A stretch of DNA of 64,000 nt from Butyrivibrio sp. MC2021 (GTDB lineage: Bacteria; Bacillota; Clostridia; Lachnospirales; Lachnospiraceae), in NCBI RefSeq assembly GCF_000621605.1, contig NZ_JHXX01000007.1:1-64000 (forward strand), written 5' to 3'. The notes below the pieces were generated by a model. The model made no database searches, was not told the origin of the DNA, and saw only the letters and a list, made by a program, of their open reading frames with translations. This document shows positions 24,444 through 34,483 of the stretch, one piece after another (position 1 is the stretch's first letter; each line of letters begins with the position of its first letter). The position numbers and the translations under genes were made by a program.

Positions 24444-27173
24444 TTAGTTATACACATACTTTTCTTCAAAAGCGGCTCTGCGGATGGGCTTGTCGAAGTA
24501 GTAGCCCTGGATATACTTAACTCCCATGCCCTTTAAGGCGTCAAGCTGCTCCTTGGTCTCTATACCTTCCACGCAGATCTCGGCCCCTATGGTCTGGCCC
24601 AGCTCTGCCATCATTTTGACGAAGGCCTGTGAATATTCGCTGGTGGCCACATCTTTTACAAAGTCCTTGTCGATCTTGATAATATCAAAAGGCAGCGCTC
24701 TGATACTGCTGATGGCGGTATAGCCGGTTCCGAAATCATCCAGTGCAAGCCTTACTCCAAGGTCCTTGATATCAAGCAGGGTCTGCTTGGTCCTTGCCAG
24801 GTCATTGATGGCAAGGCGCTCCGTGAGCTCCAGAATAAGGTTGTTGGGATCCATATGGTTGTCTTCAAGGCACTTTTTGATCACATCCACTATGTCGTTC
24901 TGCATGATCTGTACCACAGAGAGATTCACGCTGACAGCATAATTGCCGTTGCCCGCCTCATTCCACTGTCTGCAGCACTCACAGGCCTTTTGGAGAACGT
25001 GGTTGCCAATGGGAGTGATAAGTCCCAGATATTCCGCCAGGGGCACGAACTCATCGGGATTGAGGAATCCAAGCCTAGAACTGTTCCAGCGCACAAGGGC
25101 CTCTGCCGCAATGTGCTTCTCGCTGTCCTCTTCTCCGTTTCCGATGGCACTGCCGCTGATGATGGGCTGGAAGTATACCTCAAACTCCTGACAGCTCCTT
25201 CCGATGGCGTCATACATATTTTTCTCAAGGTCAAGTCTGTGGATCGAGGAGGAATCAATGTTGTCCGAATACTCGGCGATCCTGTTCTTTCCTGACTTTT
25301 TGGCCTCATACATGGCAACGTCGGATTTCCTGATAAGCTCGGAAACATTGTCTCCATGCTCCGGGAATTTGACAACACCCATACTCATGGTGCAGTAGTA
25401 ATCGCTGTCCTTGAGATACCAGGGTGTGGCAAAAGCATTTTTGATCTCCTCCATGATCTTGTCCATTCTGTGGTAGCTCTCGGGAGGAACTATGATAACA
25501 AATTCGTCGCCGCCCATACGGTAGCAGGAATTGCTGATTCCCTCTATGCGGCTGACGGCCTTGGAAATATCCTGAAGAAGGATGTCACCGTACTGATGTC
25601 CCAGGCTGTCGTTGATATGCTTGAAGTCATCAAGATCAAGATACATAAGGGCGCCCTTGGTACCGTTCTGCCTTGCTTCATCCACATATTTAGCCAGATC
25701 CTTCTCACAGCACATTCTGTTGTAAAGGCCTGTGAGGAAGTCGGTGTAGGCCTGCTGCTCGATTCGCTTCTGATAGAGCTTTTTCTCTGTTATGTCATAG
25801 ATGGCGCACAGAGAAACCGGGCGGCCGTCCACCCACTTGATCCTGGTGTAGTAGACATCGTACCACTTCTCCCTCGCCTTATGATGGACCTCATAGTTGC
25901 CGGAATGGCTTCTGGAGGGAATATTGGACTCAAAAAGCTCGATGAGCCTGTTCTCTGCCAGTTCCTTTCCAAAGCTCTTTTTAAAGCTTCTGTTGGCAAA
26001 AAGAAGGACTCCTGTTCCGATGTCTCTTACATATATTGAACTTCCCACGTTGTCCAGCACCGCTTCCAGGGAAGCAAAGGAACTGGCCAGGGAATTGGTC
26101 TGTATTCTCTTGGTGATGATACTCTGAAGGATCCTTATGGCATCATTGATGAACTTTATGTCGTCTATGGACCAGATGCGGTTTTCCTTGGTCTCGGTAA
26201 GACAGGCATAAAACCTGGGGGCGCCGTTTATCATGATAGGCATGGCCACAAGGGCCTTGATGCCGAACAGATCAAGCTGTTCCCTCTCTCCCGCATTCAT
26301 CTGGGTATCGCTGGAGATCACCACTGCCTTCTCATTGCCCAGGAACCAGCACAGCTCCTGATCGGTGGTCTCCGTGAACATCTTCTTCACTCCGGGAGCT
26401 GTCCACTGAACTATGATATCCATCAGATTCTGATGATGTATCTTGCAGGTGAAGGCGTTGCTGATCTGAAGGTAGGAGCAGAGCTTGGACAGAACCATGG
26501 CCATGATATTCTCAATGGACTCGTCGCTGTCAAGGAGCGATACGATCTCAGTCATGGTCTCAGCTCTGTGGAAAGAGGTGGTCATCTCAAGCTCCTGTTG
26601 CCTTGACTCCTTGCTCTTGGCAACAGCAATAGACCTGGAAGCCTCAACGGCTATCAGGACATTCATGGTCTCCCTGAGGAGATCCAGCACCTTATAAAAT
26701 TTGTTTTCGGAAATCTGATACCCAAAAGAATCGATGGGTGGCAATTTGAAGAATTCTTTTTCATAGTCTGCTTCCATGAATACTCCGCAGACAATCCAGA
26801 CAGCAGCTGCTACCCCGCTGTTTCTGACGGCCACAGCCGCAAGCCGAAGGTTAGGCACCTCGGTGATCTCCACCGCCTGATCCTCCAGCTCACTCTCTGA
26901 CACGCGTTTGAATATATTATGTATGCGAACATCCGTCACATACTTTCTTATTACTTCTACTTCTGAGGGAATCCCGGAAAAAGAGCTGATAGGAAGGCCC
27001 TTTTCGTCGAGACACATGGCATAGACCCCTGCCATTTCGCAGAAATGATCCTGCCAGGATTGGATCTCTTCAGCATTTTTGAGCGCAAAACGACCAAGGA
27101 CTCCCTTTTCAGATTCTGCGGAGCCCGTGTTAGCGGTCTTCTCAAGTTCCTCTAAAGATTCCGTTTCCTGCAA
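24444..27173 (-). CDS. Cytosolic c-di-GMP protein: sensor - GAF - PAS - GGDEF - EAL
   Basis: 909 residues without membrane helices. An N-terminal segment (about 27-135) is reminiscent of PocR-type sensor domains (weak call). A GAF-like domain spans about 205-350 and PAS about 365-462, followed by GGDEF (about 470-625) and EAL (about 650-905). The GGDEF motif is intact (554-558) but there is no RxxD inhibitory site. The EAL catalytic set is present: EALVRW, ELTE, DDFGTGY, KIDKDF, EGIE and QGYYF. It could be a bifunctional synthase/phosphodiesterase; the intact EAL makes phosphodiesterase activity likely. It lies 35 bp downstream of guaB on the same strand. Confidence 0.92.
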   Translation of the reverse strand: MQETESLEELEKTANTGSAESEKGVLGRFALKNAEEIQSWQDHFCEMAGVYAMCLDEKGLPISSFSGIPSEVEVIRKYVTDVRIHNIFKRVSESELEDQAVEITEVPNLRLAAVAVRNSGVAAAVWIVCGVFMEADYEKEFFKLPPIDSFGYQISENKFYKVLDLLRETMNVLIAVEASRSIAVAKSKESRQQELEMTTSFHRAETMTEIVSLLDSDESIENIMAMVLSKLCSYLQISNAFTCKIHHQNLMDIIVQWTAPGVKKMFTETTDQELCWFLGNEKAVVISSDTQMNAGEREQLDLFGIKALVAMPIMINGAPRFYACLTETKENRIWSIDDIKFINDAIRILQSIITKRIQTNSLASSFASLEAVLDNVGSSIYVRDIGTGVLLFANRSFKKSFGKELAENRLIELFESNIPSRSHSGNYEVHHKAREKWYDVYYTRIKWVDGRPVSLCAIYDITEKKLYQKRIEQQAYTDFLTGLYNRMCCEKDLAKYVDEARQNGTKGALMYLDLDDFKHINDSLGHQYGDILLQDISKAVSRIEGISNSCYRMGGDEFVIIVPPESYHRMDKIMEEIKNAFATPWYLKDSDYYCTMSMGVVKFPEHGDNVSELIRKSDVAMYEAKKSGKNRIAEYSDNIDSSSIHRLDLEKNMYDAIGRSCQEFEVYFQPIISGSAIGNGEEDSEKHIAAEALVRWNSSRLGFLNPDEFVPLAEYLGLITPIGNHVLQKACECCRQWNEAGNGNYAVSVNLSVVQIMQNDIVDVIKKCLEDNHMDPNNLILELTERLAINDLARTKQTLLDIKDLGVRLALDDFGTGYTAISSIRALPFDIIKIDKDFVKDVATSEYSQAFVKMMAELGQTIGAEICVEGIETKEQLDALKGMGVKYIQGYYFDKPIRRAAFEEKYVYN

Positions 27174-27208
27174 ATTTTCCCCCTCGAAAAATATGCCGTG
27201 TGTATTTA

Positions 27209-28684
<1,476 letters not shown>

Positions 28685-28739
28685 CTAAAATCTTGTACGC
28701 AGTTACTGTAACCCTTATCCCAAATACAATTTTTCTGTG

Positions 28740-29252
28740 TTAATCCATAAATACTTTCCTCGGCGCTACGTTCCTGATAGCTGCTACGAAATCGCCGGTA
28801 GGTTCAAGGATAAGCTTTTCCTTGCCATCATAGATGATAGTATATGTAGGATCCGGCTGAGGATTCTTCTCCCTGGCTGAGTAATCCAGCACCTTATAGG
28901 TTCTGTTCTTGTACTCATCAAGATGATAGGAACGTGAAGGAGCCATTATCTCAATACGTCCAACCTCATATTTTCCAACATTTTTTCTTCGTGACTTGTT
29001 AAGAACCTTGTCTACGGTGATCTCCTTGTCACAGTACTGATACTCGAACTCAATACTGGCATTGAGGGATACAAAGTAATAACCCACAGATGCGGCAATA
29101 CCGAAAATCAGAGCAAAAATACCGAGGGGAGTAACAACAAATGCCACCAAAAAAAAGATTGCCAGTAAAAGAGTAATATACTTAAGCACCACAATAGCGG
29201 GCGAAGCCTTGCTCTCAACCAGGCACTCAACATAACTGTTGTCGCTTACCAT
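28740..29252 (-). CDS. DUF6106-like membrane protein, unknown function
   Basis: 170 residues. A polar N-terminus ('SYVECLVESKASPA') is followed by two close membrane helices (about 24-64) and a soluble beta-rich domain with 'ITVDKVLNKSRRKNVGKYEV' and 'PTYTIIYDGKEKLILEPTGD'. I associate this pattern with DUF6106, a Lachnospiraceae/Clostridia family without known role; the number is from recall. AGGAGG lies 11 nt before the ATG. The arrangement resembles bacterial PH-like envelope proteins. Confidence 0.7.
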   Translation of the reverse strand: MVSDNSYVECLVESKASPAIVVLKYITLLLAIFFLVAFVVTPLGIFALIFGIAASVGYYFVSLNASIEFEYQYCDKEITVDKVLNKSRRKNVGKYEVGRIEIMAPSRSYHLDEYKNRTYKVLDYSAREKNPQPDPTYTIIYDGKEKLILEPTGDFVAAIRNVAPRKVFMD

Positions 29253-29422
29253 ACCTGAAAATACCTCCTGATAAATAGTAGATTGGGGTCAGAAATTAAT
29301 CCCCGATTAAATGTCTGAAGAACTTGTGAAAAACATCAACATTTAACGAATATCCTATATTATCCTGGGTAATCTTTCAAGATGTTTTTTGCTCAAAATC
29401 CGAATTTCTTTTTAAATTTCAA

Positions 29423-29450
29423 TTGACACTCTTTAACAAGGATTTATAAT
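29423..29450 (+). promoter_or_regulatory. Sigma-A promoter of the 29561 gene
   Basis: Perfect TTGACA (29423-29428) and TATAAT (29445-29450), 16 nt apart, lie about 110 bp before the next plus-strand start. The rest of the 308-bp intergenic region (29253-29560) shows no other feature beyond A/T-rich sequence. Confidence 0.75.
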
Positions 29451-29560
29451 CAAGTCTAAGTGTAAAAACACCCTATTTCAATTATATATGTTTTACCAAT
29501 AAAATAAAATTACTTTTATGTTAACATCACCTTAAAAGAATATAGAAAGAAGGAATATAA

Positions 29561-30358
29561 ATGGCAGTTCGCGATGAGATAAGAGAAGAAAGAAAAAAGC
29601 TCAAAGGCCAGGGATTTCAGGCCTACCTTGAATACTTCTGGGATTATTACAAGCTCCACGCCATTGCTGTGGTGGCACTTATCATTGTTATAGCAGTGGT
29701 TATCAAGGATGTAAGAAACAATAAACCCTATGCCTTCTATGCAATGATGCTCAACAGCGGAGCTTCCATGGCACAGGATACCATTCAGGACAGTTTTGCG
29801 GAGTATGCCTCCATAGATACCAAGGAGTACAGCTGCCTTGTGGACACTTCCTCCAGCTTCGATCCCCTGATCCTTGACCAGATGGCCGTTGCCACAAGTC
29901 AGAAGATCATGGCCGTTCTTTCAGCCAAGGAGCTGGATGTGATGACCGGAGATCTTAGGATCATGCTTCACTACGGCAATCAGGAGACCTTCCTTGATCT
30001 GAGGGAAGTATACAGCGAAGATGAACTTAAGTCCCTGGAGGACAGACTCATCTATGTGGATCAGGCCTACCTTGATTACCTTAACTCCGACGATTATCAG
30101 ACCTACCTGAGCACAGGTGAATACGATGAGAATAATAAATTGGCAGTAAAGGCCCATAACTACAATCAGAGCTTTATCTATGAGCTTGAATCCCCCGACG
30201 CCATGGACAATCCGATTCCTGTAGCCATCAGACTTGACGGTTCACAGTTCCTTTCGGAGAACGGAATCTATTATGGTCAGGAGGCTGCGGCATCCATAAT
30301 CATCAACTCACAGCACACCGATACAGCCAAGCAGTTCATCGAATTTCTTTTGAAGTAA
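29561..30358 (+). CDS. Single-pass membrane protein, unknown
   Basis: 265 residues. A cytoplasmic N-terminus ('REERKKLKGQGFQAYLEYFW') is followed by one membrane helix ('AIAVVALIIVIAVVI', about 34-49) and an outside domain of about 210 residues rich in acidic and Tyr residues. A region 'PIPVAIRLDGSQFL...GIYYGQEAAASIIIN' is reminiscent of the extracellular parts of clostridial membrane proteins of unknown function. The gene is monocistronic, with a consensus promoter before it and a strong terminator after it, so it is probably well expressed. I do not recognise a named family. Confidence 0.75.
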   Translation: MAVRDEIREERKKLKGQGFQAYLEYFWDYYKLHAIAVVALIIVIAVVIKDVRNNKPYAFYAMMLNSGASMAQDTIQDSFAEYASIDTKEYSCLVDTSSSFDPLILDQMAVATSQKIMAVLSAKELDVMTGDLRIMLHYGNQETFLDLREVYSEDELKSLEDRLIYVDQAYLDYLNSDDYQTYLSTGEYDENNKLAVKAHNYNQSFIYELESPDAMDNPIPVAIRLDGSQFLSENGIYYGQEAAASIIINSQHTDTAKQFIEFLLK

Positions 30359-30375
30359 TTATCTATATAATAGAA

Positions 30376-30413
30376 AAAGCCCTTTGAAGACCAAGGCCTT
30401 CAAAGGGCTTTTA
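30376..30413. terminator. Bidirectional terminator between the 29561 gene and lysC
   Basis: AAGCCCTTTGAAG and CTTCAAAGGGCTT form a perfect 13-bp stem, flanked by AAAA on one side and TTTTATT on the other. It lies between convergent genes. Confidence 0.92.
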
Positions 30414-30426
30414 TTATCGGGGCTTA

Positions 30427-31746
30427 TCAGATCTGGGTTGTAACAAAGATGTCGTAGATGGCACGGATAGCCTTCTCAAAGTCACGGTTCTCAACACCGA
30501 TGATGATGTTAAGCTCAGATGAACCCTGATCGATCATCCTTACGTTAACGCTTGCATGGGCCAATGCTGAGAAAATCCTGCCCGCTGTTCCACGAGTTGC
30601 TCTCATACCGCGGCCAACAACTGCGATAAGAGCCAGGTCTGTCTGGATCTCAAGCATATCCGGATGAGCCAGTCTGTGGATCTCGGACACAACAGCCTGC
30701 TCCTTCTCTATGAACTCATCCTCCTGAACGAATACTGTCATGGTATCGATTCCTGAAGGTACATGCTCAATGGAAATATTCTGGTCCTCAAAGGCCTGAA
30801 GAACTCTTCTTACAAATCCAACCTCGGAGTTCATCTGATCCTTAAGAACGTTTACGCAGCAGAAGCCCTTCTTGCCGGCAATTCCGGTGATGACATACTT
30901 GGATTTCTTGGCTGTGGACTCAACGATCCAGGTTCCGGGATCCTCAGGCTTGTTGGTATTTCTGATGTTGATGGGAATACCCTCTTTTCTTACAGGGAAA
31001 ATAGCATCCTCATGGAGAACGCCTGCGCCCATGTAAGCCAGCTCTCGAAGCTCTGTGTATGTAATGGTCTCGATGTGCGGCGGCTTGTCGATGATCCTGG
31101 GATCTGCAACAAGGAAGCCTGAAACATCGGTCCAGTTCTCATATACATCAGCCTTAACAGCTCTTGAAACTATTGAACCTGTAATATCAGATCCTCCTCT
31201 TGAGAAGGTCTTGATACTTCCGTTAGGATATGCGCCGTAGAAACCGGGAATAACGGCCTTGGGAGTCTTCTCCAGCTTCTTAGCCATGAGCTTGTTGGTC
31301 TTCTCTGCGTCGAACTCTCCGTCCTTGTCAAAGGCAACTACTGTTGCGGAATCGATGAATTCGTATCCCAGGTAGTTTGCCATGATAATTCCGTTCAGGT
31401 ACTCTCCACGGCTGGCTGCATAATCCCTTCCGGCCTGTTCCTTAAAGTTCTTCTCGATGGTCTTAAACTCATTTGCAAGGTTAAGCTTGAGATTAAGGCC
31501 CTTGATGATCTCATCATATCTTGCCCTGATATCTGCCAGCTGCTTGGAAAAATCCTTGCCTGCTTCCGCAAGAGCATATGTCTTGTAAAGCATGTCAGTT
31601 ACCTTGGTATCCTTGGAGTTTCTTTTTCCCGGGGCAGAAGGCACTACATAGTTGCGGTCAGGATCGGCCTTGATGATATCGCCGACCTTCATGAACTGCT
31701 CTGCGCTTGCAAGTGAACTGCCACCAAATTTTACAACCTTTTTCAT
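30427..31746 (-). CDS. lysC: Aspartate kinase
   Basis: 439 residues. The amino-acid-kinase domain starts 'VVKFGGSSLAS' and includes 'FSRGGSDITGSIVSRAVKAD' and the Asp-binding region 'VSGFLVADPRII'. Two C-terminal ACT domains (about 300-435) give allosteric control by end products ('AVVGRGMRATRGTAGRIFSA'). The length and the clustered hom suggest the monofunctional isozyme of the threonine branch. The hom gene ends 45 bp upstream on the same strand. The dap genes lie elsewhere in the window with their own lysine riboswitch. Confidence 0.95.
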   Translation of the reverse strand: MKKVVKFGGSSLASAEQFMKVGDIIKADPDRNYVVPSAPGKRNSKDTKVTDMLYKTYALAEAGKDFSKQLADIRARYDEIIKGLNLKLNLANEFKTIEKNFKEQAGRDYAASRGEYLNGIIMANYLGYEFIDSATVVAFDKDGEFDAEKTNKLMAKKLEKTPKAVIPGFYGAYPNGSIKTFSRGGSDITGSIVSRAVKADVYENWTDVSGFLVADPRIIDKPPHIETITYTELRELAYMGAGVLHEDAIFPVRKEGIPINIRNTNKPEDPGTWIVESTAKKSKYVITGIAGKKGFCCVNVLKDQMNSEVGFVRRVLQAFEDQNISIEHVPSGIDTMTVFVQEDEFIEKEQAVVSEIHRLAHPDMLEIQTDLALIAVVGRGMRATRGTAGRIFSALAHASVNVRMIDQGSSELNIIIGVENRDFEKAIRAIYDIFVTTQI

Positions 31747-31791
31747 CGCCTATTATTCCCTTTTCTTCTTATATTTATAAATTCTAATTTA

Positions 31792-33000
31792 TCAAAACAA
31801 TCTGAGGTAACCCTTTACAGAGTCAAGCTTGTTGAGTTTCTCCTCAAAGTCCTTCTCGGAGATCAGGTCTGTCACAACAGCAACCTCACCCTGAACCTCA
31901 GGAGACTTCACTATATCGATCTCAGGGCCGAATACATCTGTGAGCTTGTCCTTCTCACTCTCTGAAACCCTTACAAAGAACTGACGAACAGCATTGTCCT
32001 TGGCTGTAAGCACAGCCTTTTCAGCCTTCATATTAACAGGGATATGTTTGCCCTTATGTTTCAAAATATCAACCACGTCAGCAACTACCGCACTGGCTGT
32101 AGCATTCTTACCTGCGCCCTTGCCGTAGAACATTACGTCTCCCAGCATGTTGCCGTGAACATCAATGGCATTGAATACGCCGTTGACATTGGCAAGAGGA
32201 TTCTCCATTGGAATAAGGAAAGGAGCAACCATGGTAAAGAAGCCTGTTGATGTCTTCTTGCACATTCCAAGAAGCTTGATAGCCATGTTAAGGCTTCTGG
32301 CATAGGCAAAATCCGCTGAATTTATCTTGGTGATGCCCTCGGTATAAATATCCTCATATGCCACGTGACCGCCGCTCATAAGGCTTGCCAGAATAGCGAT
32401 CTTTCTGCAGGCATCATAGCCCTCCACATCGGCTTCCGGATTTCTCTCGGCATAGCCCTTCTCCTGGGCTACCTTGAGGACATCCTCAAAGCTTGCACCT
32501 TCCTTGTCCATCTTGGTAAGGATATAGTTGGTTGTACCGTTCAAAATACCTGTAATGGCATCGATCTTTTCATGTTTAAGAGAATCGTTGATGCTGCGAA
32601 GAACAGGAATTCCACCGCCAACACTGGCCTCAAAGAGATAGCTGACACCGTTCTTCCTGGCAAGCTCCACCAGCTCGGGTCCGTGTGCAGCAACCAGCTC
32701 CTTGTTGGAGGTGCATACGCTCTTACCCTTCTCAAGGGCTTTTTTCTCGAATGTAAAGGCCGGCTCAAGACCTCCCATGGTCTCGCAGATCACATCAACC
32801 TCAGGATCGTTCAAAATGATGTCTATATCGTGTACAACCTGAGCCTCATGCTTATCTCCGGGGAAATCCCTGAGGTCCAGAATATACTTAAGCTCAACCG
32901 CTTCTCCTGCGCTGCATGCAACCTCCCGGGCGTTGGTATCAAGCACTTCAACTACGCCGCTACCTACTGTTCCGTATCCTAAAACCGCTACCTTTGCCAT
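31792..33000 (-). CDS. hom: Homoserine dehydrogenase
   Basis: 402 residues. Rossmann NAD(P) site 'VAVLGYGTVGSGVVEV', catalytic region 'GILNGTTNYILTKM' and 'GYAERNPEADVEGYDACRKI', and a C-terminal ACT domain from about 330 for threonine feedback. It reduces aspartate semialdehyde to homoserine. Tandem ATGs occur; the second (33000) is preferred because GGAGG lies 5 nt away, against 2 nt for the first. It sits between the ACT regulator gene and lysC in one operon. Confidence 0.96.
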   Translation of the reverse strand: MAKVAVLGYGTVGSGVVEVLDTNAREVACSAGEAVELKYILDLRDFPGDKHEAQVVHDIDIILNDPEVDVICETMGGLEPAFTFEKKALEKGKSVCTSNKELVAAHGPELVELARKNGVSYLFEASVGGGIPVLRSINDSLKHEKIDAITGILNGTTNYILTKMDKEGASFEDVLKVAQEKGYAERNPEADVEGYDACRKIAILASLMSGGHVAYEDIYTEGITKINSADFAYARSLNMAIKLLGMCKKTSTGFFTMVAPFLIPMENPLANVNGVFNAIDVHGNMLGDVMFYGKGAGKNATASAVVADVVDILKHKGKHIPVNMKAEKAVLTAKDNAVRQFFVRVSESEKDKLTDVFGPEIDIVKSPEVQGEVAVVTDLISEKDFEEKLNKLDSVKGYLRLF

Positions 33001-33052
33001 CATGACCTCCAACTTTTTCTAATTTCATTATCATTATTCTAAAAAACAAAAA

Positions 33053-33508
33053 TTACGAGATCGAAGCACTTCTTCCCGTAATATGTACTTTATGGACACC
33101 CTCTTTGGCTTCCATAAGAGTTATCATATCCATGATATCCCTGGTGGTGGGCAACACCTGAATCGTAATAGAAATAGATGCCACTCCGTTCAGGGGAATT
33201 GACTGATGAATCGTAAGAATATTAGCACCGAAATCCGCTATCAGATTAAGCACAAAGGATAACAGTCCCACCTCATCATTCATCTGGAATGTAAGGGTAA
33301 GTGTTGTCCCCTGAAGACTGTCATGGAACTCATAAATATCATCTCTGTACTTATAAAAAGAGCTACGACTGATTCCAAGAAAAGAGGCCGCTTCATTAAC
33401 GGTCTTGACCTTGCCTGATTCCAGCAGCTTCTTGGCCTCAACGACCTTCAGAAGCACCTCAGGCACTGCCTGTTTTCTAATAACATAGTAGCCTGAATCC
33501 TGTTGCAT
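33053..33508 (-). CDS. ACT domain protein with N-terminal HTH-like segment (PheB/UPF0735 family)
   Basis: 151 residues. The N-terminal part (about 10-65) contains 'VPEVLLKVVEAKKLLESGKV' and 'TVNEAASFLGISRSSFYKYR', a helix-turn-helix-like pattern. The C-terminal part (about 70-145) is an ACT domain ('NDEVGLLSFVLNLIADFGAN'). This matches the PheB/UPF0735 family, often encoded beside hom/thrB. It likely senses an amino acid and controls the downstream hom-lysC genes, though DNA binding is unproven. The start at 33508 has GGAGGAG about 7-9 nt upstream; longer frames start without a ribosome site. Confidence 0.85.
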   Translation of the reverse strand: MQQDSGYYVIRKQAVPEVLLKVVEAKKLLESGKVKTVNEAASFLGISRSSFYKYRDDIYEFHDSLQGTTLTLTFQMNDEVGLLSFVLNLIADFGANILTIHQSIPLNGVASISITIQVLPTTRDIMDMITLMEAKEGVHKVHITGRSASIS

Positions 33509-33651
33509 TTTATGTTTCTCCTCCACGGACATTTGTGTGTACAGCAAAGAGTTTAACACACTAAAGCCATGAAGACAAGCGTTATTTTCTATAAATATTC
33601 TATTTCATTTCCGAAAGCCTTTGTTAACATTGCCAAGAGCAGGCTTTATGA

Positions 33652-33698
33652 CACGGAAAAAGCCATATGACATGGGGTTGTCATATGGCTTTCCGTGA
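33652..33698. repeat. Long orphan hairpin
   Basis: CACGGAAAAAGCCATATGACA and TGTCATATGGC-TTTCCGTG form a stem of about 20 bp (2-nt bulge) with a 6-nt loop. On the minus strand GGCTTTTTCCG gives a short T-run. No gene on either strand obviously ends into it, so its role as terminator is uncertain. It lies in the 395-bp gap between the ACT regulator and the XRE gene. Confidence 0.6.
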
Positions 33699-33729
33699 AG
33701 GTTTATAGTGCGTACTAACTAATACTAAC

Positions 33730-33790
33730 ATCAAAAGAAACATGAGAGAGAATAAGGAGTTATTTGTTATTTGGTGTTGTTTCTTTTGAT
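33730..33790. repeat. 13-bp inverted repeat with 35-nt loop
   Basis: ATCAAAAGAAACA (33730-33742) and TGTTTCTTTTGAT (33778-33790) are perfect inverted copies. Together with the preceding hairpin they make this intergenic stretch unusually structured. It could be a regulator site or an untranslated leader structure for the downstream XRE gene. Confidence 0.5.
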
Positions 33791-33843
33791 AATATTATTG
33801 TAAGTTTTATCCTAATATGTTTAAATAAGTACGTTGGCAAACA

Positions 33844-33864
33844 AATGGGACATATTTTCCCATT
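33844..33864. promoter_or_regulatory. Candidate operator palindrome before the XRE gene
   Basis: AATGGGA-N7-TCCCATT is a perfect 7-bp-arm inverted repeat about 40 bp before the start of the XRE regulator, a position suited to autorepression. Confidence 0.5.
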
Positions 33865-33902
33865 AGGGGGAATTAGAATTATATGTATTACGGAGGTATA
33901 TC

Positions 33903-34412
33903 ATGGGGAAAAGATCAATAAGAGAAGATAAAAACATCTTTTTCGAAAGCAGGGAACAGGCCGGGCTTACCAGAGCTCAGGCAAGTGAGCTTCTCGGTGG
34001 AATAAGTGACAGCAGTCTTGAGAAGATGGAAACAGGTAAAACAAGCATCTATCCAGAGGATGTTGTGGCAATGGCAAGAGCCTACAAGAAGCCTGAACTT
34101 TGCAACTACTACTGCACTCACGAGTGTGCCATCGGTAGAACCTCAGTACCGGAAGTGAAGCTTTCATCTCTTTCAGAGATAGTTTTAGGTATGCTTTCAT
34201 CACTTAACTCTTTGGAAAATCAGAAGAATCGTCTTATTGATATCACTGCCGACGGCATTGTATCTGATGATGAGCTGGCAGATTTCGCTGAGATTCAGAA
34301 GAACCTTGAGCAGATCGATACCACAGTAGAATCCCTGAAGCTCTGGGTGGCCAATACCATCGCTGAAGGCAAGCTTGATAAGGAAAAGCTTGAAGCCCTT
34401 AAAAGAAAATAA
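33903..34412 (+). CDS. XRE-family HTH regulator with Cys cluster
   Basis: 169 residues. The HTH domain (about 10-65) reads 'FESREQAGLTRAQASELLGG' and 'ISDSSLEKMETGKTSIYPED'. Directly after it comes a conserved Cys cluster (CNYYCTHEC, about 71-79) that could bind metal or an Fe-S cluster. A helical region (about 90-165) follows, probably for dimerisation. TACGGAGG precedes the ATG. Single-gene unit with an upstream palindrome and a downstream terminator. Targets and signal are unknown; I associate this architecture with a common Lachnospiraceae regulator group. Confidence 0.85.
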   Translation: MGKRSIREDKNIFFESREQAGLTRAQASELLGGISDSSLEKMETGKTSIYPEDVVAMARAYKKPELCNYYCTHECAIGRTSVPEVKLSSLSEIVLGMLSSLNSLENQKNRLIDITADGIVSDDELADFAEIQKNLEQIDTTVESLKLWVANTIAEGKLDKEKLEALKRK

Positions 34413-34429
34413 TTTAATATGTATAAATC

Positions 34430-34472
34430 AAGGCCGTTGCTTTCACTAAGTGATCTGCAACGGCCTTTTTTC
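34430..34472. terminator. Terminator between the XRE regulator and the LppM-like lipoprotein
   Basis: AAGGCCGTTGC and GCAACGGCCTT pair perfectly and are followed by TTTTTT on the plus strand. It serves the convergent lipoprotein gene on the other side as well. Confidence 0.9.
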
Positions 34473-34483
34473 ATAAATTTATA

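Noticed and set aside
31747..31800. Lysine riboswitch before lysC
   Set aside because: The gap to hom is only 45 bp and has no L-box core; the riboswitch is before dapA.
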